Assembly (NCBI GenBank): GCA_963701325.1 | Contig: OY969604.1 | Span: forward strand, 124,001-188,000 | DNA from: Bog-756 sp963701325 | Lineage (GTDB): Bacteria; Actinomycetota; Acidimicrobiia; Acidimicrobiales; RAAP-2 | Direction of reading: 5' to 3' | DNA length: 64,000 bases | Part shown: positions 35,337 through 43,439 of the stretch, in pieces | Numbering within the stretch: position 1 is the stretch's first letter | Layout: each line of letters starts with the position of its first letter | The notes under the pieces: generated by a model | What the model was told of the DNA's origin: nothing | Database searches by the model: none | The model's input: only the letters and a program-made list of their open reading frames with translations | Position numbers and translations under genes: made by a program

Positions 35337-35381
35337 GTTTGGTAGCGTTTCCTCGGCCTGGAACCTGAGGAGGGCGCAGCC

Positions 35382-35615
35382 GTGTTGTTGACCGCAGTCA
35401 TCGTCGTACTCCAGATCATCGCCTGTCTCGCGCTCATCTTCCTGGTCCTCATGCACAGCGGCAAGGGCGGCGGGCTGTCGGACATGTTCGGTGGCTCGGT
35501 CGGTTCGGCCGCGGCGGGCTCCACGGTGGTGGAGAAGAACCTCGACCGGATCACCGTGACCGTGGCTGTCATCTTTGCCTTTACCAACGTGATCCTCCTG
35601 TTGCGTCTGCAGTGA
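35382..35615 (+). CDS. secG: Preprotein translocase subunit SecG
   Basis: Small membrane subunit of the SecYEG channel, 77 residues with two hydrophobic segments (LLTAVIVVLQIIACLALIFL and ITVTVAVIFAFTNVILLL). Between them is the conserved loop LMHSGKGGGLSDMFGG. GTG 35382 has a good GAGGAGGG ribosome-binding site 8 nt upstream. Its place after tpiA is standard in actinobacteria. The TGA overlaps the start of the next gene (GTGA). Confidence 0.96.
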   Translation: MLLTAVIVVLQIIACLALIFLVLMHSGKGGGLSDMFGGSVGSAAAGSTVVEKNLDRITVTVAVIFAFTNVILLLRLQ

Positions 35616-37402
35616 GCGCTCCCGGCGCCGAGCCCGTCGCGCGCCGGCCCCGCATTCCATCGATCTGGCGGGAACACCGCGCCCGATGGACGCTGCCGCT
35701 CGTCATCATCGTGATCATCGGGGTGGTGACCACCGTGGATCACAGTGACGCACAGCGCATCAGCCAGGTCGATCAACCGCAGGTTCCGCCGCTCGTGACC
35801 ACCACCGGAGGGTCGGCAACGGTGCACCTCGCGGAGCCGTGGGCGGGGTTCAATCCGAACACTCCCGAGGGAGCGTCGTCGTCGTCACCGGCACTGCTGG
35901 CGTCGGTGCTCCCGAGCGCCTACGTGATCAACCCGAAGCTGGTTCCCGAGGTCAACGAGGACCTCCTCACGAGTGTGGAGGTCGTCTCGACGTCCCCGCT
36001 CACCGTCCAGTACGTCATCAACCCGAAGGCGGTCTGGTCGGACGGGGTCCCGGTCACGGCCGACGACTTCATCTATGCCTGGCAGTCGCAGCGGGGGACC
36101 GGGATAGATGCCGACGGCCAGCCGGACCAGGTCGCCTCCACCCTCGGGTACCGGGAGGTGAGGTCCGTCACCGGCAGTACCGATGGGAGGACGGTGACGG
36201 TGGTGTTCGCGACCCCGTTCACCGACTGGCGAATCATGTTCGACCACATGGTCCCGGCCCACATCGCCCGCAGGGTCGGATGGAACACCGGGTTTGCACG
36301 GTTCGACCGTGCGGTCGACCTCTCGGCCGGCCCGATGCTGGTCGCCTCGGTCGGGCCGGGCGACACGGCCACTCTCGTGCGAAATTCGCGGTGGTGGGGT
36401 ACCAAGGCGGTGCTTGACCGGGTCGAAGTCTCCGCGGCGAAGGCTCCCTCCGGCTGGATCGGGTCCCTGGCCTCGAGTAGCGACGCGGTCTCGCAGCCCG
36501 AGTCGTTCGACCTGAGCTCGCTCAACGCGGTCACCGGCCTCCCGAACACCCAGAGCTACATCAAGCCGTCGCTCGACCTGCTGTCCCTCGAGTTCAACAC
36601 CCACTCCACGATGACCGACCGGGTGGCCGCCCGACAGGCGATCGCCCACGCCGTCGACCGGACGGCTCTCCTCACTCGGACCTTCGGGTCTGTCGATCCG
36701 GACATGGTGGTCAACCAGGACCATCTCGCCGTCGCATGGCAGAGCTCCTACGACGAGTCGACTGCTGCCGGGGAATACACCCAGGAAAACCTTGCGGCCA
36801 CCGACCAGCTCCTGGGCAGCGTCGGGTACCACCAGAACCCAGCGGGGGCTTACGTCGATGCCGGTGGGCGGCCCTTGGTCCTGCGGATGGCGGTCGAGGA
36901 GGGGGATCCGTGGATCGCCGACGTGGGGAACGCCCTCGCCGCCCAGCTGCGCAGCGCGGGTATCGGGGTGACCGTGGTCCCGGTAGACGGCATGGCGGGA
37001 GTGGCGGCTGCCGCGGCATCGAACGCCTACGACATGGTCCTGGTGACGCGGTCCTTCGGTGCGTTCGAGAGTGCGACGCAGGGGTGGTACTCGGACGGCG
37101 AAGGGCACACAGGGACCTTGGACAGCCAGGACTGGAGCATGTTCGACGACCCCCAGGTGGACCAGCTCTTCGCGCAAGCCTCGGAGGACCTCAATCCGGT
37201 CACCGGCGCCGCGGTGTATGCCCAAATCGACGACCAGCTCTGGGACCAGATGGTTGCGCTTCCGCTTTTCGGCGAGCCCGAGTTGATCGCCAACGGGGTC
37301 CAGCTGGCCAACGCCGGCTACAACCCTTCGGTCGACGGGGTCCTCTGGAACGTGGCGGTCTGGAGCCGGTTGACCGCCGGACCGACCACCGAACAGCACT
37401 GA
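35612..37402 (+). CDS. Family 5 (peptide-type) solute-binding protein, membrane-anchored
   Basis: 596 residues. The N-terminus is basic, followed by one hydrophobic segment (residues ~30-46, LPLVIIVIIGVVTTV). There is no lipobox, so the protein is probably anchored by this segment. The rest is a family 5 extracellular solute-binding domain: VWSDGVPVTADDFIYAWQSQ, ARQAIAHAVDR, a middle region with bound-peptide-type features and VAVWSRL at the end. It starts at GTG 35612 and overlaps secG by 4 nt, so synthesis is coupled to a Sec subunit. No permease or ATPase genes adjoin it. Binding of peptides is inferred from the family only. Confidence 0.85.
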   Translation: MSAPGAEPVARRPRIPSIWREHRARWTLPLVIIVIIGVVTTVDHSDAQRISQVDQPQVPPLVTTTGGSATVHLAEPWAGFNPNTPEGASSSSPALLASVLPSAYVINPKLVPEVNEDLLTSVEVVSTSPLTVQYVINPKAVWSDGVPVTADDFIYAWQSQRGTGIDADGQPDQVASTLGYREVRSVTGSTDGRTVTVVFATPFTDWRIMFDHMVPAHIARRVGWNTGFARFDRAVDLSAGPMLVASVGPGDTATLVRNSRWWGTKAVLDRVEVSAAKAPSGWIGSLASSSDAVSQPESFDLSSLNAVTGLPNTQSYIKPSLDLLSLEFNTHSTMTDRVAARQAIAHAVDRTALLTRTFGSVDPDMVVNQDHLAVAWQSSYDESTAAGEYTQENLAATDQLLGSVGYHQNPAGAYVDAGGRPLVLRMAVEEGDPWIADVGNALAAQLRSAGIGVTVVPVDGMAGVAAAAASNAYDMVLVTRSFGAFESATQGWYSDGEGHTGTLDSQDWSMFDDPQVDQLFAQASEDLNPVTGAAVYAQIDDQLWDQMVALPLFGEPELIANGVQLANAGYNPSVDGVLWNVAVWSRLTAGPTTEQH

Positions 37403-37518
37403 CCAGGTCCGGAGCATGGCCCCGGAGCGGTACCGCAGTTGCAGGTCCCGGAGACGAGGACGTGGGTCGGAGCGCGCTACCATGCCAATCGCCCCGATCC
37501 AGAGATCGGTGCCACTTC

Positions 37519-37602
37519 GTCGGAGTGGCGGAATAGGCAGACGCGCTAGCTTGAGGGGCTAGTGCCCGAAAGGGCGTGGGGGTTCAAGTCCCCCCTCCGA
37601 CA
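37519..37602 (+). tRNA. tRNA-Leu(GAG)
   Basis: Complete cloverleaf of a long-variable-arm tRNA, 84 nt without CCA. The acceptor arm GTCGGAG (37519-37525) pairs with CTCCGAC (37595-37601), with discriminator A37602. The anticodon arm is CTAGC-TTGAGGG-GCTAG, giving anticodon GAG (codons CUC/CUU). The variable arm TGCCCGAAAGGGCGT and the T arm GGGGG-TTCAAGT-CCCCC are intact. The 3' CCA is not encoded (ACCC follows). Class II arm and anticodon identify leucine. A TACCAT at 37478-37483 is a possible -10. The accessory segment begins directly downstream. Confidence 0.95.
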
Positions 37603-37698
37603 CCCGGTTGACCTGGTAGTTCTTGTCCTTCGGTCTCGACCCAAGCTTCCGGCCGTGCCGGGCGTGCGCGATGGTCGGATGTCCTCTGCAAATACAGC

Positions 37699-37961
37699 TC
37701 AGGCGAGTGGCTCCAACTCGTCAGCGAGAACTTCGCAGGCACGCCGCATATCGGCTGCAGCGGGCTCGAGGACTATACGGGCCGTAGGGCGGAGGCTATA
37801 GGGGCTCGCGCGGAGCAGATCGCGTTGTGGCCGGTGGCCATGGTGTCGGGCGAGCCGGGGATCTGCTGGCGCATGAGGAGCCGGGCGTCCAGCCTTCGAA
37901 TCGTCTTCCTCACCGCCTTGAGTGTTGCAGACTCTGCGTCCGCGACCTCGCCGGGTTTCAT
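37699..37961 (-). pseudogene. Possible broken small gene, unidentified
   Basis: From ATG 37961 a 62-residue frame starts (MKPGEVADAESATLKAVRKT) and looks protein-like, with a basic amphipathic helix. It stops at TAG near 37773, while the neighbouring frame continues with a coherent helix (EPAAADMRRACEVLADELEP) to the TGA at 37699. A single frameshift near 37780-37800 would join them into about 87 residues. I do not recognise a family. It may be a relic or chance. Confidence 0.25.
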
Positions 37962-37989
37962 CTGCCAAACGCTGGGAGGTCAGGTAACC

Positions 37990-38024
37990 AGTCCAGATAC
38001 ACCCGATTCGGGTGTATCTGGACT
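37990..38024. repeat. Perfect 35-bp palindrome (17-bp arms, 1-nt centre)
   Basis: Left arm 37990-38006 (AGTCCAGATACACCCGA) and right arm 38008-38024 are exact reverse complements around T38007. The right arm is followed by TTGCACG, not a T tract, so it is not a typical terminator. An AT-rich TACATA at 38034-38039 could be a -10, placing its -35 inside the right arm. That would make the palindrome an operator for the peptidase gene 98 nt downstream. A recombination or transposition site is the alternative. Confidence 0.8.
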
Positions 38025-38122
38025 TTGCACGAATACATATGGTGAAGCGGGAGAGGCCGCACCGGGTGTAAGGACGTGAGTCAGGGTCAGCAGCAGCGCG
38101 CCATCAAGCGGACGGAAACGGA

Positions 38123-39166
38123 ATGACATCGAAACGGCTGATGCTCGTACCACTGCTTGCTGGAGGCTTACTCATTTTCGGATTTGCACCAATCGGTGGT
38201 TCGGTAGGCGCAGGGGCATCAACCGCCCAGTCTGAGTCGCCCGATGTGACGTCCGTCTCAAGTTTGACGAACACTCCCGTCAGCTGCAACGGATATGCGA
38301 TCAGGGCTCTAACTCCTTCTCCCGGGCAAGGAATGCCGGTCGCCGAACTGCTCGGTCAATCATCAGGCACCGTTCCGAATCACATACAGTCTTCCGCTAC
38401 GAAGTGGATCGTTCCGAAGTGCAAGCAAGGCGCTCGCCACCTCCCGACGATACCGCCCACCGGCGTCTCGCCGGATAACGTTCCTGCAACCGGACCGTTT
38501 CCCTACCTCAACTGGGCTGGTTTTGTGGCGAGCAGCGTTACGTATACCCAAGCCGAGCAGCAGTGGACGGTTCCAAAGATTGCTCACGACGACACCCAAA
38601 CGAGCACCCCGGATGCATCTATCTGGCCGGGTCTCGGTACCGGCCTCCACGATAACAATCTGCTCGCACAAGCAGGAACTGAGGAACTGCAGACCGCGCC
38701 CCAGGAATACTACGCATGGTACGAGCTTTACCCCTACCAACCTTACGAGCAGGAAATTGAGAACTTCCCAGTTGAGCCGGACGATCAAGTATTCGTAGCT
38801 GTACAGCATTCAGGGTCTGGGCAGGCCTTGATTCTCATAAATGATGAGACTCAGAGTGATGCTCTCTTGTTCTATACGACCTGGCCAAGCCAGTATACGA
38901 TCGGAACCCAGGCAGAATGGATTCTCGAGCGAGCAGAGAGTGACGGAAACCTCGACGAACTTGCCAAGGTAGGAACGCTGCAGATTTCAAAAGCGAATGG
39001 AATAACTGGAGGGAAAGTCACTCCGTTGGGATCGCTCGATCGAGAGTATTACTACATGCAAGAATGTAATGGGTCGGCATATATCGCTAAAACTGGCGAC
39101 ATAAGCTCTAGTGGGACCTCGTTCCCAATCACCTGGTACGGCTATGGAGGCGTCTGCCCGTATTGA
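38123..39166 (+). CDS. Secreted G1-family (eqolisin) endopeptidase-like protein
   Basis: 347 residues. It has an N-terminal signal peptide (MTSKRLMLVPLLAGGLLIFG, cleavage probably near residue 35-40) and then a ~90-residue pro-region. The peptidase G1/A4 domain follows: NWAGFVASSVTYTQAEQQWT, SIWPGLGTG, LLAQAGTEE, YAWYELYP and AEWILERAE. In fungal scytalidoglutamic peptidase the catalytic pair is a Gln and a Glu in these conserved blocks. Suitable Gln and Glu residues are present here, but I cannot assign them exactly. Such enzymes are acid-active. The gene is clearly less GC-rich than the surrounding core genes, which suggests transfer. Start ATG 38123 has a weak GGAAACGGA ribosome-binding site. 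Confidence 0.8.
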   Translation: MTSKRLMLVPLLAGGLLIFGFAPIGGSVGAGASTAQSESPDVTSVSSLTNTPVSCNGYAIRALTPSPGQGMPVAELLGQSSGTVPNHIQSSATKWIVPKCKQGARHLPTIPPTGVSPDNVPATGPFPYLNWAGFVASSVTYTQAEQQWTVPKIAHDDTQTSTPDASIWPGLGTGLHDNNLLAQAGTEELQTAPQEYYAWYELYPYQPYEQEIENFPVEPDDQVFVAVQHSGSGQALILINDETQSDALLFYTTWPSQYTIGTQAEWILERAESDGNLDELAKVGTLQISKANGITGGKVTPLGSLDREYYYMQECNGSAYIAKTGDISSSGTSFPITWYGYGGVCPY

Positions 39167-39389
39167 GTCAGCCCGTGTAGCAGCCGGAGCGTGTCGCTTC
39201 TCCGACACCGTTCCCAACGAACAGGGGCATCGCTCGAGCCATCTCATTGAGCGGCTCCACTATTCACAATCGATTGGTACGGCCTGCATGGCTCGTTGCG
39301 CAGGCTCGGGCACGCTGGCAGAGACGTGGGTACTTGCACCACTCGCAAGCGCAGTGCTCTCGGTCTGTCGAACCACGCGCCCCGTCAAC

Positions 39390-39650
39390 CGCGCCGAGTT
39401 CGGATCACAACTTGCGGCGCTTCTCCACCCTGCCGCCGACGCGGGCCTGAAGGACGTGAGGCTCGGTGATGTGTTGAGCCGGCTGGTCCACCTTCTGCGC
39501 GGCCATGGGATCGTGTTTCCCTCTGACTTGGCCATCCTGATCAAGACCGTGGTCGAATGCGAAGCGACGACCGAGGAGCTCGACCCCACGCTGTCGATGC
39601 TCAACCTCGTGGGCGAACTTGGTGCCTTCGTACCCGCGCCGCCAATGTGA
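39390..39650 (+). pseudogene. Remnant of an ABC1/AarF/UbiB-family kinase gene
   Basis: About 87 codons resemble the C-terminal part of the kinase domain of AarF/UbiB proteins. The stretch VLSRLVHLLRGHGIVFPSDL, then AILIKTVVECEATTEELDPT, is the family's typical helix pair before the C-terminus. No ATP-binding motif or N-terminal part is present. The upstream 220 nt after the peptidase gene do not encode the missing domain in any frame. It is therefore a 3' fragment, left by deletion or by insertion of the neighbouring segment. Homology is by pattern recognition only. Confidence 0.6.
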
Positions 39651-40191
39651 CGTGGGACCCTTCAGCGAAGGCTCTGACCAGGAGCGACGTGTCATCTGCT
39701 CGTCGATCCCGTGGCCTTCGTCGCCGAGGGACTTATCGGCGGAGGTCAGCAACTGACATCAAACGGCAAACGGGGCGCACAGATCTCCCACGGGCATGGA
39801 TGTTTCTCTGGCCCGGGAATCGGGCATGGCTGTTGCGTACAACCCCGATGGTTTCCCGCCGTGTGGCTGCCATCAGGTAGGCCGGGCCCTTGAGCAGCTA
39901 CCCTGCCCCTCTTTCTGCTCAGGGCCTGGCCCTTTTCGCGGCCGAGATTGGAATAGGCGGGGAGTGCGAGCGCATCGCCTGGTCTCGCACCAGACGCTCT
40001 TCTGGCGGCTCCTCGTCCGCCCAGGCGCATGGTGCCAGACATACTGCTCGGATCGGCCTCTGCCGCGCCGTCTGTCAGCCCTGCCTACGGACAATCACCG
40101 ACCTCCCGACCATCTGGGAAGTGGCAGCCAATCGGACGAGCGGCCGGCAGGTGTACACGCTTGTGATGGCACCGTCGGATACACGAGTGAC
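39651..40191. other. 541-nt stretch without a recognisable gene
   Basis: It contains only short frames of mixed composition between the kinase remnant and the GrpB-family gene. I see no RNA gene, terminator or repeat here. It is probably decayed coding sequence. Confidence 0.4.
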
Positions 40192-40761
40192 ATGATCTGG
40201 TGGGTGCGTTCCGGCGATCCAGGGATCTTCATCGGTGGATTGGAGAAGACCGACATCGTCATTGCCGACTACGACCCGGAATGGCCGATCCGCTTCGAGC
40301 AAGAGCGCGAAACGATCGTCTGCGCCCTGGCCGATCGTGCCATCGCTGTGGACCACATCGGATCGACATCGGTCCCAGGGCTGGCTGCCAAACCAATCAT
40401 CGACATCTGCCTCACCGTCGCTGATTCCGCCGATGAGTCGGCCTACCTTGGGAGTCTGGTCCAGGCGGGGTACGAACTGCGGGTGCGTGAGCCCCGGTTT
40501 CACGAGCATCGCATGTTGCGAACTCGTGCACACGACGTGCACGTACACGTATTCACGGTCGGATCATCCGAGATTGCCAAGTACCTCGTGTTTCGAGACT
40601 GGCTTCGCCGGCAGCCTGAGGATCGCGTCCTCTATGCACAGACCAAGGGAGATCTCGCCAAGCAAGACTGGCCGAGCACCCAGGATTATGCTGACGCAAA
40701 GACTGACGTCGTCGAGGCAATCATCCAACGGGCTCAGGCCGACAGACCTCCACCCCAGTAG
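40192..40761 (+). CDS. GrpB family protein (UPF0157)
   Basis: 189 residues of the GrpB/UPF0157 family, which has a nucleotidyltransferase-like fold and unproven function. Signatures: DIVIADYDPEWPIRFEQERE, VDHIGSTSVPGLAAKPIIDI (the GSTSVPG loop with following Asp), HVHVFTVGS, FRDWLRRQPEDR and DYADAK near the end. ATG 40192 leaves ~20 residues before the conserved part; GTG 40204 is also possible. It is single and flanked by decayed sequence, and these genes are often spread horizontally. It converges on the frameshifted secreted-protein gene, with a large hairpin between them. Confidence 0.9.
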   Translation: MIWWVRSGDPGIFIGGLEKTDIVIADYDPEWPIRFEQERETIVCALADRAIAVDHIGSTSVPGLAAKPIIDICLTVADSADESAYLGSLVQAGYELRVREPRFHEHRMLRTRAHDVHVHVFTVGSSEIAKYLVFRDWLRRQPEDRVLYAQTKGDLAKQDWPSTQDYADAKTDVVEAIIQRAQADRPPPQ

Positions 40762-40883
40762 CGGCATTGCCTGCCGCTCGGAATCCACGGCCGCAGCCGC
40801 CAGTCGGGATTCGGATCAGCCCCTCCGCTCGGTGGAATCGCGACCCACCCGACTCGCTCCGTGAGCTGGTCGCAGCCGCCGAC

Positions 40884-40940
40884 GCGGCAACTCACCCCCG
40901 GACAGGATCGCAGGATCCGGGTCCAGAGGTGAGTTGCCGC
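40884..40940. terminator. Two-tier hairpin between convergent genes, possible bidirectional terminator
   Basis: The 13-bp arm GCGGCAACTCACC (40884-40896) pairs exactly with 40928-40940. Directly inside it, CCCGGA (40897-40902) pairs with TCCGGG (40916-40921), leaving a 13-nt loop and a 6-nt bulge. It sits 123 nt after the GrpB stop and 18 nt from the stop of the minus-strand gene. There is no T tract, so a factor-independent terminator is only a suggestion. Confidence 0.6.
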
Positions 40941-40957
40941 TGTCGTCAGGTGTTCTG

Positions 40958-41874
40958 TCAGCCGTTCAGCGTCAGCGACGAATCGGCGATCGGAAGTCCG
41001 AGAGCGTCTTCGTCGGGGAGCCAACCGTAGTCAGGCCCACCCACTGCGGTCGCTGCATGTCCGGAATCCACGTTGTTGATCGGGAAGCCGGCGACCGGGG
41101 TGCCCGATCGATTCGTGATCGAGTAGTTCACGTCGACCTCGGAACCCACGGTGTGGAAGTCCGTCGTGAACGTATACCAGCCGCCCACTGTGATCTCTGC
41201 GGGACCGGCGCTGCATCCACCGGCACCGTTGCTGGTGCTCACGTACCAGCCTCCGCCACCGGCCGTCGTCGAACACAGGTTGAAGGCGTAGTCCTCGAGG
41301 TAGGCGTCCGTATTGCTGTTGAGCGCCACGTCCCAGTCGACCACCTGGCCCGGGTTCGCGTTTGCCCACGGCTTGCTGAGTTCGATCTTGATCGACGTCG
41401 TGAACCCGTTTGTGGGGAAGACGGTGGCTGCATGATCATTTCCGAACAGGGTGTAGGGCCCGCTGCAGTTCTCGTTGCCTGGTGCGGAGACATTCCCCGG
41501 TTGGGTGAGACACCCGATAGAGGAGTCGCCGGCACCCGTCACACGAGCGTACGAGGTCGTCGGCCGACCGGTCCTTTGACCTTCGGCGCGTACCCGCCGT
41601 AGTTGGAGAACGTCGAGGGCACGATGTCGATTGTGCCGTAGGTCGTGGGGCTCTGGACCCCGTTACAAGTGGAAAACCCGCACCACCCGTTCGTGTTGAC
41701 CGCAAGGGTGTTGGACCAGTTGGCGACATTTGGGAGGGCGCTGCTGACGCTGGCAGCTGCCCGAGGCCGCGGCGCGGCCGAGCTGACGGCCATTCCGAAC
41801 CCGACTGACGTGACCAATGCCAATACCCCAATGGCCGAGCCGCGCCGGCCCCATTTCTTCAACTGCTTGTTCAT
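40958..41874 (-). pseudogene. Secreted protein of unknown function, frameshifted
   Basis: Starts at ATG 41874 with a strong GGAGGAG ribosome-binding site and a clear signal peptide (MNKQLKKWGRRGSAIGVLAL; cleavage after Ser-Ser-Ala-Ala, about residue 34). The first frame runs to GGYAPKVKG and then hits a stop. The rest of the protein continues in another frame from about SYARVTGAGDSS to the TGA at 40958. It is rich in Gly, Thr, Asn and aromatic residues, like an extracellular beta-sandwich, with four Cys. The span is 3n+2 (917 nt), so one missing base near 41573-41582 (CCTTTGACC) explains the break. No family recognised. It could be a real mutation or a sequencing error. Confidence 0.65.
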
Positions 41875-41991
41875 GCGGTTTTCTCCTCCGATGGTTTGTG
41901 GTGGTCCGTCGGTGGTCAACTCCCTGCCGATACCGCGCGGGTATGACCCACAATCCCCAGTGCGGCTGAAGTCGCAAAACCGCCGACGCCC

Positions 41992-42015
41992 CTAGTGTCC
42001 CGAGTTGCTGATTCG
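41992..42015. repeat. Left terminal inverted repeat of the IS630 element (with target CTA)
   Basis: Reverse-complement match to 43162-43185 at 20 of 24 positions, including CGAATCA, CAACTC and ACTAG blocks. The first three bases are target sequence. Confidence 0.88.
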
Positions 42016-43083
42016 CTCGCAATATCGTGCGAGTGAAGCCAGGATCTGATCTGCCGTTTTGACCCAAACGTAGGGCCGGGGGTTGTCGTTCCACAGGACG
42101 ATCCAGTCGCGGATGTCGCGCTCGAGGTTCTGCACGTTGGTATGGGCGCCGCGCTTGATCTTCTTGGTGGTCAATTCACCGAACCAACGCTCCACCATGT
42201 TCAACCACGATCCCGACGTCGGTGTGAAGTGGAGATGGAACCGGCGGTGGCGCAACAGCCACCGTTGGATGTCGGGAGTCTTGTGGGTGGCGTAGTTGTC
42301 GAGGATGAGATGCACCTCGAGGTTCTCGGGAACCTGTTCGTCGATTCGCACCAGGAACTTCTTGAACTCGACGGCCCGGTGGCGTCGGTGCATTGATCCG
42401 ATGACCTTGCCGGTGGCCATGTCGAGCGCCGCGAACAGCGACGTGGTGCCGTGGCGGATGTAGTCGTGGCTTCGTCGTTCGGGGGTGCCGGGCATCATGG
42501 GCAGGATCGGTTGGAAGCGGGCCAGCGCCTGGATCTGGGACTTCTCGTCCACGCACAGCACCACAGCCCGTTCGGGAGGATCGAGATAGAGCCCCACGAT
42601 GTCTTTGACCTTGTCCACGAACAGCGGGTCGGTGGACAGCTTGAAGCTCTCGGCCCGATGGGGCTGCAGTCCGAAGGCCCGCCAGATCAAGCTGATCGAC
42701 GTCTGGCTCATCCCGAGGGCGTCGGCCATCGACCGAGTGGACCAGTGGGTGGCGTCGGCCGGCTTCTCTTCCAGGGTCTTCACGATCACGGCCTCGACTT
42801 TGTCGTCGGTGACCGTGCGCGCCGCCCCGGGCCGAGGCTCGTCGAACAGACCCTCGAGGCGCTTCTCCACGAACCGCCGACGCCACTTGCCCACAGTGGC
42901 ACTGTTGATCCGCAGGTCGGCGGCCACCGCCTGGTTGGTGTCACCTGTCGCACAGGCCAGGATGATCCGGGCTCGCAGAGCCAGCGCCTGGGCGCTCTTG
43001 CGCCGCCTGGTCAGGCGTTCGAGGAACTCGCGCTCCTCGTCGCTCAGCAGCAGCTCTGTCTTCGGTCGTCCCCTTGGCGACAT
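41992..43083 (-). CDS. IS630-family transposase
   Basis: DDE transposase of 363 residues. The N-terminal helix-turn-helix region is around residues 35-75 (NQAVAADLRINSATVGKWRR), followed by a linker with the DEPRPG motif typical of IS630. The catalytic domain holds VDEKSQIQAL (first Asp), LILDNYATHKT (second Asp) and SGSWLNMVERWFGEL (Glu), so the triad is intact and the enzyme could be active. The TAG stop at 41994-41992 is not inside the element. It is formed by the duplicated TA and the flanking base of the CTAG target. Confidence 0.96.
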   Translation of the reverse strand: MSPRGRPKTELLLSDEEREFLERLTRRRKSAQALALRARIILACATGDTNQAVAADLRINSATVGKWRRRFVEKRLEGLFDEPRPGAARTVTDDKVEAVIVKTLEEKPADATHWSTRSMADALGMSQTSISLIWRAFGLQPHRAESFKLSTDPLFVDKVKDIVGLYLDPPERAVVLCVDEKSQIQALARFQPILPMMPGTPERRSHDYIRHGTTSLFAALDMATGKVIGSMHRRHRAVEFKKFLVRIDEQVPENLEVHLILDNYATHKTPDIQRWLLRHRRFHLHFTPTSGSWLNMVERWFGELTTKKIKRGAHTNVQNLERDIRDWIVLWNDNPRPYVWVKTADQILASLARYCERISNSGH

Positions 43084-43182
43084 GGTCGTCTCCCATCGTT
43101 GCTGACAACGACGGGAACGCGCCGGTCGAGACGAAAATTCCGGGTCGACCGATATTTCTTACGAATCAACAACTCAGGGGAC
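41995..43182 (-). mobile_element. Complete IS630-family insertion sequence, 1,188 bp
   Basis: Bounded by imperfect terminal inverted repeats and flanked by TA at 41993-41994 and 43183-43184. Joining the outer flanks (C41992, TA, G43185) restores CTAG, the target known for IS630. It carries one intact transposase gene on the minus strand. It inserted between the frameshifted secreted-protein gene and the GH38 gene and interrupts neither. Confidence 0.92.
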
Positions 43183-43185
43183 TAG
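43162..43185. repeat. Right terminal inverted repeat of the IS630 element (with target TAG)
   Basis: Partner of 41992-42015. It lies 79 nt upstream of the transposase start, so the transposase promoter is probably inside this end. Confidence 0.88.
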
Positions 43186-43439
43186 CCCTTACGGACATTT
43201 GTCCGTGGCTGTGACGATACACCTGTGCATTCGGATGCACCATCGTCAAATATGGGGAGCACCATTGCCAACGCCACATTTCCGTGACATCGATTTGCTT
43301 CGATTGAGCGTGCTGCTCGAATGCCTCGGATCAACCGCTCATCCTGGCAATGGGCATCAGAGGTGTCTGTCACGCAGCGTGAGACTGCGCCTGCTCGTGG
43401 CGTTTGCGGGGGGAGTCAGCTGACCGAACGACGTCGCCG

